A stretch of DNA of 64,000 bases from Actinoplanes campanulatus (lineage in GTDB: Bacteria; Actinomycetota; Actinomycetes; Mycobacteriales; Micromonosporaceae): the NCBI RefSeq assembly GCF_014647795.1, contig NZ_BMPW01000011.1, positions 186,001-250,000 on the forward strand, read 5' to 3'. A model generated the notes under the pieces. The model was not told the origin of the DNA and searched no databases. It saw nothing but the letters and a program-made list of their open reading frames with translations. The position numbers were made by a program, and so were the translations under genes. Each line of letters opens with the position of its first letter. The stretch's first letter is position 1. This document shows positions 8,408 to 15,664 of this stretch, piece after piece.

Positions 8408-9928
8408 CTACGAGAGTTTCGGCTCCACCCAACCGCTCTCGACCAGGTAACCGAGGACCATCTCGACCGCCTCCGGAACGGTCATCGTGGTGGTGTCGAC
8501 GGTCAGTTCGGCGTCGGTCGGCTCCTCGTACGGGTCGTCGATCCCGGTCATCCCGCGCAGTTGACCGGCGCGGGCCCGTGCGTACAGACCCTTGCGGTCC
8601 CGGCTCTCGCACACCTCCAGCGGCGTGGCCACGTGCACCAGGATGAACCCGGCCCCGGCCTCCACCGCCATCTTCCGGGCCGCCGCCCGGGCCGCCTCGT
8701 AGGGCGCGATCGGGCAGGCCACCGCCATGCCCCGGTGCCGGCCCACCTCGGCGGCGACCCAGCCGATCCGGCGGACGTTGCGGTCCCGGTCGGCCTTGCT
8801 GAAGCCCAGCCCGGCGGTCAGCTCACGGCGGACCACGTCGCCGTCGAGCAGCGTCACGGTCCGGTCGCCGGTCTCCCGCAGCGCGTCGGCCAGGTTCCGG
8901 GCGATGGTCGACTTGCCGGAACCGGACAGGCCGGTGAAGAAGACCACCAGACCGCGTTGCCGGCGCGGCGGTCGCACCCGGGACAGCTCCTTGGCGACGG
9001 CCGGCGGGGTGTGCCACTCGGGCAGCGGGAAACCGCGGTCCAGCAGGTCGTCGATCTCGGCCGGGGACATCGCCAGGCGCCGGTTGCGCGGCGGGATGTC
9101 GTCACGCCAGCGCCACTGGCCGTCCCGGTTGTCGTAGGCCAGCTCACGCGGCAGCAGCACCCGCAGGCCCGCGCCGGACAGCGAGTCACCGGTGGACAGG
9201 ACGTGCGTCACTCCATACGCCCGGGCCACCCGCGCGCGCAGCAGCGCGTCGCGCATCTCGTCGCCGCGGGTGAGCAGCGGAACGGCCACCACGGTGGCCG
9301 GGGGCATCCGGTCGCGGGCCGCGAAGATCGAGCGCACCAGCGCCTCCGGCGGCAGGCCGTCCGGGCCGGGCCCGCTCACCGGGATGAGGATCAGCAGGTG
9401 GGCCGCGAGGGTACGGGCGGCGTGCGCGATCTGGGCGAGCTGCGGCCGGTGCAGCGGCCGGTCGGCGATCACCCCGAGCACCCGGCCCGGTGGGAGAAGC
9501 GCCCGGACCTCCTCCGGCATGCGGCGCAGGCGCTGGAACGGGCCGTGGCCGCCGTCACCCATCCGGCGCACCGGGCCACCGATGCCGAACCGGTTCTCCC
9601 CGGTCCGCCACATGTCGGTCACCTCGATGGCGGCGACCGGGGCGCCCTCCGGGTCGGTCAGCACCAGGGTCCGCCGGACCGGGTCGGCCGGGTCCAGCGC
9701 GGACGCCACCTCGCCGGGGATCTCGCAGGTCACCGGCACCGGCCAGGACGCGCCGTCGGCCAGCCGGCCGCGGCGGGCCAGCGAGGCCAGGTCGGCGCGG
9801 CCGAGGAAACCGGTCAGCGGCGCGTAGGCGCCGGAGAGCAGCAGCTCGAGGTCCGCCAGCTCGTAGGGGCGCGGGGTGAAGGAGGGAGCGTCCCGGAGCA
9901 CGTCCTCGGGCAGTACCGAACCATTCAC
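8408..9928 (-). CDS. Degenerate ATP-sulfurylase domain fused to APS kinase
   Basis: 506 residues in two parts. Residues 1-320 follow the ATP sulfurylase fold (GAYAPLTGFL at 33-42), but the catalytic segment usually QTRNPLHRAH reads IADRPLHRPQ (154-163), and the GRDHAG motif is replaced by STGDSLSG. Residues 325-506 are an APS kinase with intact Walker A GLSGSGKST (333-341), DGDVVRREL (362-370) and the following helix KADRDRNVRRIG. It should make PAPS from APS but is unlikely to make APS. The start is GTG 9928 after GGGGGA; an ATG three bases on is out of frame. PAPS would feed the sulfotransferase at 3097. 96 bases separate it from the Wzz-like gene. Confidence 0.85.
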   Translation of the reverse strand: MNGSVLPEDVLRDAPSFTPRPYELADLELLLSGAYAPLTGFLGRADLASLARRGRLADGASWPVPVTCEIPGEVASALDPADPVRRTLVLTDPEGAPVAAIEVTDMWRTGENRFGIGGPVRRMGDGGHGPFQRLRRMPEEVRALLPPGRVLGVIADRPLHRPQLAQIAHAARTLAAHLLILIPVSGPGPDGLPPEALVRSIFAARDRMPPATVVAVPLLTRGDEMRDALLRARVARAYGVTHVLSTGDSLSGAGLRVLLPRELAYDNRDGQWRWRDDIPPRNRRLAMSPAEIDDLLDRGFPLPEWHTPPAVAKELSRVRPPRRQRGLVVFFTGLSGSGKSTIARNLADALRETGDRTVTLLDGDVVRRELTAGLGFSKADRDRNVRRIGWVAAEVGRHRGMAVACPIAPYEAARAAARKMAVEAGAGFILVHVATPLEVCESRDRKGLYARARAGQLRGMTGIDDPYEEPTDAELTVDTTTMTVPEAVEMVLGYLVESGWVEPKLS

Positions 9929-10038
9929 TTCGAATCCCCCTGCAGGTATTTGGGGGACAGTTTCGCAGCCTCGATCCAACCGGTCGAGTCGGGATCTCGG
10001 TCTTCCCTCAGTCGGTACGAAAGCCATATAAAGCAATC

Positions 10039-10067
10039 TCAGTACAAAACCGCTTGTTACTGGACAA
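10039..10067 (-). promoter_or_regulatory. Candidate promoter for the polysaccharide operon
   Basis: On the minus strand TTGTCC and TACTGA are separated by 17 bases in an AT-rich stretch. A transcript would start near 10031 and have a leader of about 100 bases before GTG 9928. The same 169-base gap must also serve the divergent gene at 10098, for which I found no convincing hexamer pair. Confidence 0.35.
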
Positions 10068-10097
10068 ATATGCTTGATCATCTGATACTCGGCCTTT

Positions 10098-11315
10098 GTG
10101 AGACAGACCCGATCCCGGCTACTGCACCTCGCCGCACTGACCACGGCCTTCGCGATGTCCGTGACCGCGACGCTCCCCTGGGCGTGGACGGGAGGCGCCG
10201 ACCGGCTCGGCGTCCCGCCGTACCGGCCCCCGGTCGTCGTGGAGCCGGCTGTCACCGCGCCGGGCCCACCGGCCCGCCTCGTGCCGGAGCCCATGCCGGG
10301 GCCGGCCACCGCCGGGCGGCGGCCCGCGATCGTGCCGGTCGGGCACCGTGCCGAGTCGGTGCGGGAACGGACGTGCCGCACCGGAGCGAGGCTGGTGCCG
10401 ACCTGCGGGATCCTGTGGGGCGTGGCTCCGGGGGCGCACACCGAGGCGCAGGGTTCGTGGGCGCTCAACGAGTTCGAGCGCAAGACCGGGCGGCATCAGG
10501 CGGTGTTCCACGGGTACCACAAGGGCACCCGTCAGCTGTTCCCGACCGAGCAGGAGATCCGGATCGCCCGCGAGCCCGGGCGCGAGCGGATCCTCCTGCT
10601 CAACTGGAAGCCGGAGACCACCACCTGGGCGCGGATCGCGCGCGGGGACCGGCGTACCGACGAATTCCTGGACCGTCTCGCCGAACACCTGCGGGAGAAC
10701 TTCCGGGAGCGGTTCTTCTTCGCGATCCACCACGAGGCCGAGGACCAGGTACGCGAGCGGGCCGGCTCCGGCTACACGGCCCGTGACTACGCGGCGATGT
10801 TCCGGCACGTGGTGAACCGGCTGCGGGCCAAGGGCGCCACCAACGTGGTGACCGTTCTGGTGCACATGGCCTACGTCCCGCACACCACCAAGAGCTGGTT
10901 TCAGCACATGTACCCGGGTGACGACGTGGTCGACTGGATCGGCTTCGACACCTACTCCTACAGCGACCCCGGCTACGGCCACGGCGACTTCGACGAGCTG
11001 CTCAACCGCCGTTCGGCGAGCAAACCCGGCTGGCCCGGCTTCTACAACTGGGTCCGCGGGCGCCACCCGGACAAGCCGCTGATGGTGGCCGAGTGGGCCG
11101 TCTGGTTCTCCGAGCGCAACCCGGGCCACATGGCCGAGTTCTATCGCGAGGTGGGACAGCAGATCGGCCGCTTCCCCGGCATCAAGGCGATGGTGCACTT
11201 CGAGACCCCGGCCAACCACAAGGGCCAGGACTCGTCGGTGGACAGCACCCCGGCCGCGCTGCGCGAGTACCGTCGTCTCGGCCGGCTCCCGGTGTTCCAG
11301 GTGTCGGTAAACTGA
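10098..11315 (+). CDS. Secreted GH26-like glycoside hydrolase
   Basis: 405 residues starting with a signal-peptide-like segment (LLHLAALTTAFAMSVTATLPWAW) and a Pro-rich linker to about residue 85. The catalytic domain carries a candidate acid/base Glu in IHHEAED, the shared YPGDDVVDW segment, and a candidate nucleophile Glu in LMVAEWAVW, the layout of GH26-type TIM barrels. It is divergent from the polysaccharide operon and pairs with the lipoprotein at 1-874, suggesting that both act on the exported glycan. GTG 10098 keeps the full signal peptide but has a poor ribosome site; ATG 10155 would truncate it. Confidence 0.8.
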   Translation: MRQTRSRLLHLAALTTAFAMSVTATLPWAWTGGADRLGVPPYRPPVVVEPAVTAPGPPARLVPEPMPGPATAGRRPAIVPVGHRAESVRERTCRTGARLVPTCGILWGVAPGAHTEAQGSWALNEFERKTGRHQAVFHGYHKGTRQLFPTEQEIRIAREPGRERILLLNWKPETTTWARIARGDRRTDEFLDRLAEHLRENFRERFFFAIHHEAEDQVRERAGSGYTARDYAAMFRHVVNRLRAKGATNVVTVLVHMAYVPHTTKSWFQHMYPGDDVVDWIGFDTYSYSDPGYGHGDFDELLNRRSASKPGWPGFYNWVRGRHPDKPLMVAEWAVWFSERNPGHMAEFYREVGQQIGRFPGIKAMVHFETPANHKGQDSSVDSTPAALREYRRLGRLPVFQVSVN

Positions 11316-11331
11316 GAGCCGGCTGAGAGAC

Positions 11332-11354
11332 CCTGAGAGGGGCTCAGGGGTTTT
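11332..11354 (+). terminator. Intrinsic terminator after GH26-like gene
   Basis: CCCTGAG and CTCAGGG form a 7-bp stem around the 4-base loop AGGG, followed by GTTTTC. It lies 16 bases after the stop at 11315. Confidence 0.6.
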
Positions 11355-11382
11355 CCCGATCCATCGAGGTGCGCCGCCTTCA

Positions 11383-11388
11383 TAGGCT
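11383..11388 (+). promoter_or_regulatory. -10 box for leaderless ABC transcript
   Basis: TAGGCT ends 6 bases before GTG 11395 and there is no ribosome site, which is the usual layout of a leaderless actinobacterial mRNA. No clear -35 hexamer is visible. Confidence 0.45.
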
Positions 11389-11394
11389 GACCCC

Positions 11395-12309
11395 GTGACC
11401 ATCATCGTTACGGACGGGCTGACCAAGACGTACGGCGGCGGGGTGACCGCCCTCGCGGACCTCACCGTCGCGGTCGATGCCGGCGTCATCGGGCTCGTCG
11501 GCGCCAACGGCGCCGGCAAGAGCACCTTCATCAAAATCATGTTGGGACTGGTGCCGCCCAGCGGCGGCACCGTCCGGGTCTTCGACCTCGACCCCGTCAC
11601 GCAGACCGATCAGGTCCGCGCCCGTGTCGGCTACATGCCGGAGAACGACTGCCTGCCGCCCGACGTCTCGGCCGCCGAGTTCGTCACCCACCTGGGCCGG
11701 ATGAGCGGGCTGCCGAAGACCGCCGCCCGGGAGCGCGCCTCCGAGGCGCTGCGGCACGTCGGCCTGTACGAGGAGCGTTACCGGCAGATCGGCGGGTACT
11801 CCACCGGCATGAAGCAGCGGGTCAAGCTGGCCCAGGCGCTCGTGCACGACCCCGACCTGCTGCTGCTCGACGAACCCACCAACGGCCTCGACCCGGCCGG
11901 CCGCGACGCCATGCTCGCCCTGGTCCAGCGGATCGGCACCGAGTTCGGGATCTCCGTGGTGGTCTGCTCCCACCTGCTCGGCGAGGTCGAGCGGATCTGC
12001 GACTCGCTCATCGCCATCGAGGGCGGCCGGTTGCTGCGCGCCGACCGGATCTCGTCGATGACCGCGGCCTCGGACGTGCTCGCGGTCGAGGTCGCCGACG
12101 GTACGGACGAGCTCGCCGACGCGCTCGCCGGGATGGGCATGGAGGTCAGCCGGGACGGCCGGATGCTCCTCGTGCCGATGGATTCGGAGACCGCGTACGA
12201 CCGGATCCTGCGGGCCGTCACCGACCTCGACCTCAACCTGCACCGCCTCGACCAGCGCCGGCACCGTGTCGCCGAGCTCTTCACCACGAAGGAGACCGCC
12301 GATGTCTGA
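11395..12309 (+). CDS. ABC transporter ATP-binding protein
   Basis: 304 residues. Walker A is GANGAGKST (residues 37-45), the signature region is YSTGMKQRVKLAQAL rather than LSGGQ, and Walker B is LLLLDEPTNGLDP; the H-loop His is in VVCSHLLGEVE. The C-terminal 90 residues are the extension typical of ABC-2-type exporters. First gene of a four-gene set; its stop overlaps the next start by 8 bases (ATGTCTGA). It should power the permease at 12302. The transported compound is unknown. Confidence 0.88.
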   Translation: MTIIVTDGLTKTYGGGVTALADLTVAVDAGVIGLVGANGAGKSTFIKIMLGLVPPSGGTVRVFDLDPVTQTDQVRARVGYMPENDCLPPDVSAAEFVTHLGRMSGLPKTAARERASEALRHVGLYEERYRQIGGYSTGMKQRVKLAQALVHDPDLLLLDEPTNGLDPAGRDAMLALVQRIGTEFGISVVVCSHLLGEVERICDSLIAIEGGRLLRADRISSMTAASDVLAVEVADGTDELADALAGMGMEVSRDGRMLLVPMDSETAYDRILRAVTDLDLNLHRLDQRRHRVAELFTTKETADV

Positions 12310-13165
12310 GGCCGGCGTCATCCATGACATCGGATACCAGCGGTACGACGGACCCCGTCTGGGCCGCTTCGCCATGCAGCAGGCGCTCTACGTGCACGGG
12401 CTGCGCGCGGCGTACGGGCTGGGCCGCTCCGCCAAGGCGAAGATCTTCCCCTGGCTGGTCTTCGGCATCATGCTGCTGGTCGCGGTGATCGTGGCCGCGG
12501 TCCGCTCCACCATCGGCGAGGTGATCTTCACCTACACCCAGTTCGCCGACCAGATGAGCTTCCTGATCATCTTCTTCGTGGCGATCGTGGCGCCGCAACT
12601 GGTCTCCCGTGACCTGCGGTCCGGCACCCTGCCGCTCTACTTCAGCCGGCCACTGCGCGCCGCCGACTACGTGGCCGCGAAGTTCGCCGCCCTGGCCAGC
12701 GCCATCTGGCTGCTGCTCGGCGTACCGCAGTTCATCATGTTCCTCGGCGCCGCGTTCACCACCAAGACCGGCTTCAAGGGCGTGTGGAACGAGGTCCTCG
12801 ACCTGGTTCCGGGCTGGGGCTACAGCCTGCTCTGGGCGGTGATGTTCGCCGGCATCGGCCTGCTGATCGCCTCCTTCACCGGCAAGCAGGCGTTCGCGGC
12901 CGGCGGCATCGTCGCGGTCTTCCTGATGACCGCCCCGATCGTCGGCGTCCTCGCCTCCCTGCCCTCCACCACCGCCAACAGCCTGGCCGGGCTGGCCAGC
13001 CCGATGACCCTGATCGCCGGCATCAACCAGTGGATCAGCGGCGACGAGGGCACCGGACTCGACCTGGGCCGGTTCGGTCCGGTCTACGCCATCGAGGCGG
13101 TCTGCCTGATCGCCTCCTGCCTCCTGCTCCTGCTGGCCCGCTACCGGAAGGTGGCCTCGCTGTGA
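12302..13165 (+). CDS. ABC-2 type transporter permease
   Basis: 287 residues with about six hydrophobic segments, beginning with a soluble tail (VIHDIGYQRYDGPRLGR) that recurs in permeases of this class. SRDLRSGTLPLYFSRPLRAADYVAAK is the cytoplasmic coupling region shared with the permease at 14115 (longer match GTIVHILTKPLARRDIILAK there). The start ATG 12302 sits inside the upstream gene; its own end overlaps the next start as GTGA. It should form an exporter with the ATPase at 11395, or a mixed complex with the second pair. Confidence 0.85.
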   Translation: MSEAGVIHDIGYQRYDGPRLGRFAMQQALYVHGLRAAYGLGRSAKAKIFPWLVFGIMLLVAVIVAAVRSTIGEVIFTYTQFADQMSFLIIFFVAIVAPQLVSRDLRSGTLPLYFSRPLRAADYVAAKFAALASAIWLLLGVPQFIMFLGAAFTTKTGFKGVWNEVLDLVPGWGYSLLWAVMFAGIGLLIASFTGKQAFAAGGIVAVFLMTAPIVGVLASLPSTTANSLAGLASPMTLIAGINQWISGDEGTGLDLGRFGPVYAIEAVCLIASCLLLLLARYRKVASL

Positions 13166-14115
13166 CCGCCCAGACCCTCCCGGCCGAGACGCCCGCCGCC
13201 ACCCTCGGCGTGGTCGACCTGGTCAACGTCTCCCGCTGGTACGGCAACGTGGTGGCGGTCAACGACATCACCATGTCGCTCAACCCCGGCGTCACCGGCC
13301 TGCTCGGGCCCAACGGCGCCGGCAAGACCACCGTGCTGCACATGATGGCCGGCTTCCTCGCCCCCTCCCGGGGCATGGTGACCATCGACGGCAAGCCCAC
13401 CTGGCGCAACCCGGCCGTCTACCGCGACCTGGGCCTGGTCACCGAGCGTGAGGCGGTACACGGCTTCCTGACCGCCCGCCAGTTCGTGACCGCCTGCGCC
13501 CGGATGCAGAAGCTCAAGGACCCGGAGGCCGCCGCCCAGCGGGCCCTGGAACTGGTCGAGATGACCGGCGCCGCCGAGCGCCGCATCGAGACGTTCTCCA
13601 AGGGCATGCGCCAGCGCACCCGGGTCGCCGCCGCGCTGGTCCACGAGCCCCGCGTGCTGCTGCTGGACGAGCCGTTCAACGGCATGGACCCGCGCCAGCG
13701 GATGCACATGATGGAGCTGCTGCACTCGCTCGGCGACCGCGGCCACACCATCCTGTTCAGCTCGCACATCCTGGAGGAGGTCGAGCAGGTCGCCGGCCTG
13801 GTCCAGGTCATCGTGGCGGGCCGGCTCGCCGCCTCCGGCGACTACCGCAAGATCCGCCGGTTGATGACCAACCGGCCGCACGTCTTCGCCGTACGCAGCT
13901 CCGACGACCGCCGGCTGGCCGTCGCGCTGATGGCCGAGAAGTCGGTCGCCGGCATCGAGATCGAGGCCACCGGCCTGACCGTTCGCGCCTCCGACTACGG
14001 CAGCTTCACCCGCGTGCTGCCCCGCATCGCACTCGACCAGGGGATCCGCCTGCACCAACTGGTGCCGTCCGACGAGTCCCTGGAGAGCGTCTTCTCCTAC
14101 CTGCTGGAGGGCTGA
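13162..14115 (+). CDS. ABC transporter ATP-binding protein (second)
   Basis: 317 residues. Walker A GPNGAGKTT, a signature-like FSKGMRQRTRVAAAL, Walker B LLLDEPFNGMDP and the H-loop SSHILEEVEQ are all intact. The longer frame upstream belongs to the permease in another frame; GTG 13162 overlaps the permease stop (GTGA) and is the natural start. A C-terminal extension of about 90 residues is shared with the first ATPase, pointing to duplication of an ATPase-permease pair. It is paired with the permease at 14115. Confidence 0.87.
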   Translation: MTAQTLPAETPAATLGVVDLVNVSRWYGNVVAVNDITMSLNPGVTGLLGPNGAGKTTVLHMMAGFLAPSRGMVTIDGKPTWRNPAVYRDLGLVTEREAVHGFLTARQFVTACARMQKLKDPEAAAQRALELVEMTGAAERRIETFSKGMRQRTRVAAALVHEPRVLLLDEPFNGMDPRQRMHMMELLHSLGDRGHTILFSSHILEEVEQVAGLVQVIVAGRLAASGDYRKIRRLMTNRPHVFAVRSSDDRRLAVALMAEKSVAGIEIEATGLTVRASDYGSFTRVLPRIALDQGIRLHQLVPSDESLESVFSYLLEG

Positions 14116-14825
14116 TGTCCACGGTCGCTTTCATCACCGCGCGCGGCCTGTTCGGCCGCCGCCGGGCGCTGCTGCTCCTGCCGCTGCCGATCCTGCTGGT
14201 CGGTCTGGCCCTGCTCTGCCGGATGTACGACGTGTCGCCCGACATGTGGGGCCAGGCGGTGATCGTCGCGCTGGGTCTCGCCGTGGTGCTGCCAGTCGTC
14301 GCCCTGATCGTCGGCACCGGCGTCCTCGGCTCCGAGGTCGACGACGGCACGATCGTGCACATCCTCACCAAGCCGCTGGCCCGGCGCGACATCATCCTCG
14401 CGAAGTACGCGGTGGCCGCCTCGGTCACCACGGTGGTCTCGGCCGTACCCCTGTTCCTCACCGGCGTCCTGGCCGGCTCGGCGAGGCTCGGTGGCGCCCT
14501 GGCCGTCGCCGCGACCGTCGGCGCCTTCGCCTACTCCGCCCTGTTCCTGCTGTTCAGCCTGGTCAGCCGCCGCCCGGTGCTGGTCGGCCTGGTCTACATC
14601 CTGGTCTGGGAGGGCCTGCTCGGAAACTTCGTGAGCGGCACCAAGAACCTGGCCATCGGCCAGTACGTCATCGCCATCACCGACAAGATCGCCCCGAACG
14701 GCATGATGGATACCCCGGTCAGCCTCACCACGGCCATCGTGATGAGCGCGATCTTCACCGTTGCCGGCACCGTCTTCGCCATCAACCGCCTCGGCTCCTT
14801 CAGCCTGGCCGGCGAGACCAGCTGA
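14115..14825 (+). CDS. ABC-2 type transporter permease (second)
   Basis: 236 residues with about six hydrophobic segments. The ATG overlaps the upstream stop by one base (TGATG). EVDDGTIVHILTKPLARRD matches the coupling region of the permease at 12302. It is 51 residues shorter than the first permease and lacks the soluble N-terminal tail. Last gene of the exporter cluster; a hairpin follows at 14843. Confidence 0.85.
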   Translation: MSTVAFITARGLFGRRRALLLLPLPILLVGLALLCRMYDVSPDMWGQAVIVALGLAVVLPVVALIVGTGVLGSEVDDGTIVHILTKPLARRDIILAKYAVAASVTTVVSAVPLFLTGVLAGSARLGGALAVAATVGAFAYSALFLLFSLVSRRPVLVGLVYILVWEGLLGNFVSGTKNLAIGQYVIAITDKIAPNGMMDTPVSLTTAIVMSAIFTVAGTVFAINRLGSFSLAGETS

Positions 14826-14842
14826 CCCGGTACGGCCCGACC

Positions 14843-14873
14843 GGCCCGCGATGCCCTTGCGGTATCGCGGGCC
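14843..14873 (+). terminator. Hairpin terminator after ABC cluster
   Basis: GGCCCGCGAT and ATCGCGGGCC form a perfect 10-bp stem around an 11-base loop. There is no long T-run, as is common in high-GC actinobacteria. It lies 17 bases after the stop at 14825. Confidence 0.6.
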
Positions 14874-14894
14874 GTTCTCGTCGTACCCGCCCGC

Positions 14895-14900
14895 TACCGT
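14895..14900 (+). promoter_or_regulatory. -10 box for leaderless SUKH gene
   Basis: TACCGT ends 7 bases before GTG 14908, with no ribosome site, matching the leaderless pattern seen elsewhere in the window. Confidence 0.4.
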
Positions 14901-14907
14901 GCGAGCC

Positions 14908-15543
14908 GTGACCGAGATCGACTGGTCGGACATCCGGCCCCGTCTCGCGGCCCTGGCCGCCCACCCCGGCGCCTCGGAGGACTACCTCGGCAGCTCGCAT
15001 GGCTGGGAGCTGGAGCCCTCACTGACCGCCGCCGAACTCGCCGATCTGGAGACCCAGATCGGCGTGGAATTGCCCGCCGACTACCGCGCCTTCCTGCTCC
15101 AGGCAGGCCGGGGCGGCGCCGGCCCGGCCTGTGGTCTCTCCCCGCTCCGTCGCGAGGACGGCCGCTGGACGTGGGCCGAGTCGCCGACCAGCATCAGCAC
15201 CCTGACCCGGGCGTTCGCCCACATCCGCGGCTTCATCCCGGACGGCCATCTGCGCGAGCGCCCGGCGATCAGTGGCGTCGAGGATCTCTGGTGCGAGGCC
15301 CCGGAGGATGTCCCCGAGGGCGCCGCCCACTCGGACGGCCTGCTCTACCTGTGCACCCTGGGCTGCGCCCTGTGGGTGACCCTGGTGGTGAGCGGCCCGT
15401 CCCGGGGCCAAATCTGGTCCGATTTCTCCGCCGACGAGGAGGGCTTCCAACCCGAACAGAACCCGGATGGCAGCCGCATGACCTTCACCGACTGGTACCG
15501 CCGTTGGCTCACCGAAGCGGAGACCTCAGCGTTCGGTCGGTAG
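14908..15543 (+). CDS. SMI1/KNR4 (SUKH) family protein
   Basis: 211 residues. The segment LTAAELADLETQIGVELPADYRAFLLQAGRG, here in positions 43-73, is the characteristic N-terminal helix and turn of SUKH domains (as LEPSLTAAEL, then VELPADYRAF). It is a soluble protein of about the usual SUKH length. Many SUKH proteins are immunity proteins of contact-dependent toxins, but no toxin gene lies beside it, and solitary chromosomal SUKH proteins are common in actinomycetes. Its base composition matches the genome, unlike the next gene. Start GTG 14908 is supported by the -10 box. Confidence 0.72.
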   Translation: MTEIDWSDIRPRLAALAAHPGASEDYLGSSHGWELEPSLTAAELADLETQIGVELPADYRAFLLQAGRGGAGPACGLSPLRREDGRWTWAESPTSISTLTRAFAHIRGFIPDGHLRERPAISGVEDLWCEAPEDVPEGAAHSDGLLYLCTLGCALWVTLVVSGPSRGQIWSDFSADEEGFQPEQNPDGSRMTFTDWYRRWLTEAETSAFGR

Positions 15544-15562
15544 ACCTCGCGCGATCTCACCG

Positions 15563-15647
15563 CTGTGGTGCTCTGTGGTGCCCTGTGGTGCGTATTAGGG
15601 TATCCTGTAGTGCATTCTGGTGCACCTGTGGTGCGTTGTGTGGTGCG
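15563..15647 (+). repeat. Seven helically phased TGTGGTGC boxes upstream of AlbA-type regulator
   Basis: Exact TGTGGTGC boxes start at 15564, 15574, 15584, 15627 and 15639; one-base variants start at 15606 (TGTAGTGC) and 15616 (TCTGGTGC). Steps are 10, 10, 22, 10, 11 and 12 bases, close to one DNA turn each, with a single empty slot near 15595. That slot holds -10-like boxes TAGGGT (15596) and TATCCT (15601). The array lies entirely between the SUKH stop and ATG 15665, so it looks like an operator that wraps one face of the promoter. Confidence 0.7.
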
Positions 15648-15664
15648 ATTGGCGGAGTGCCGTG

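Noticed and set aside
15563-15647. CRISPR-like array
   Set aside because: Boxes are 8-9 bases with steps of about one helical turn and no spacers of constant length; no cas genes nearby.
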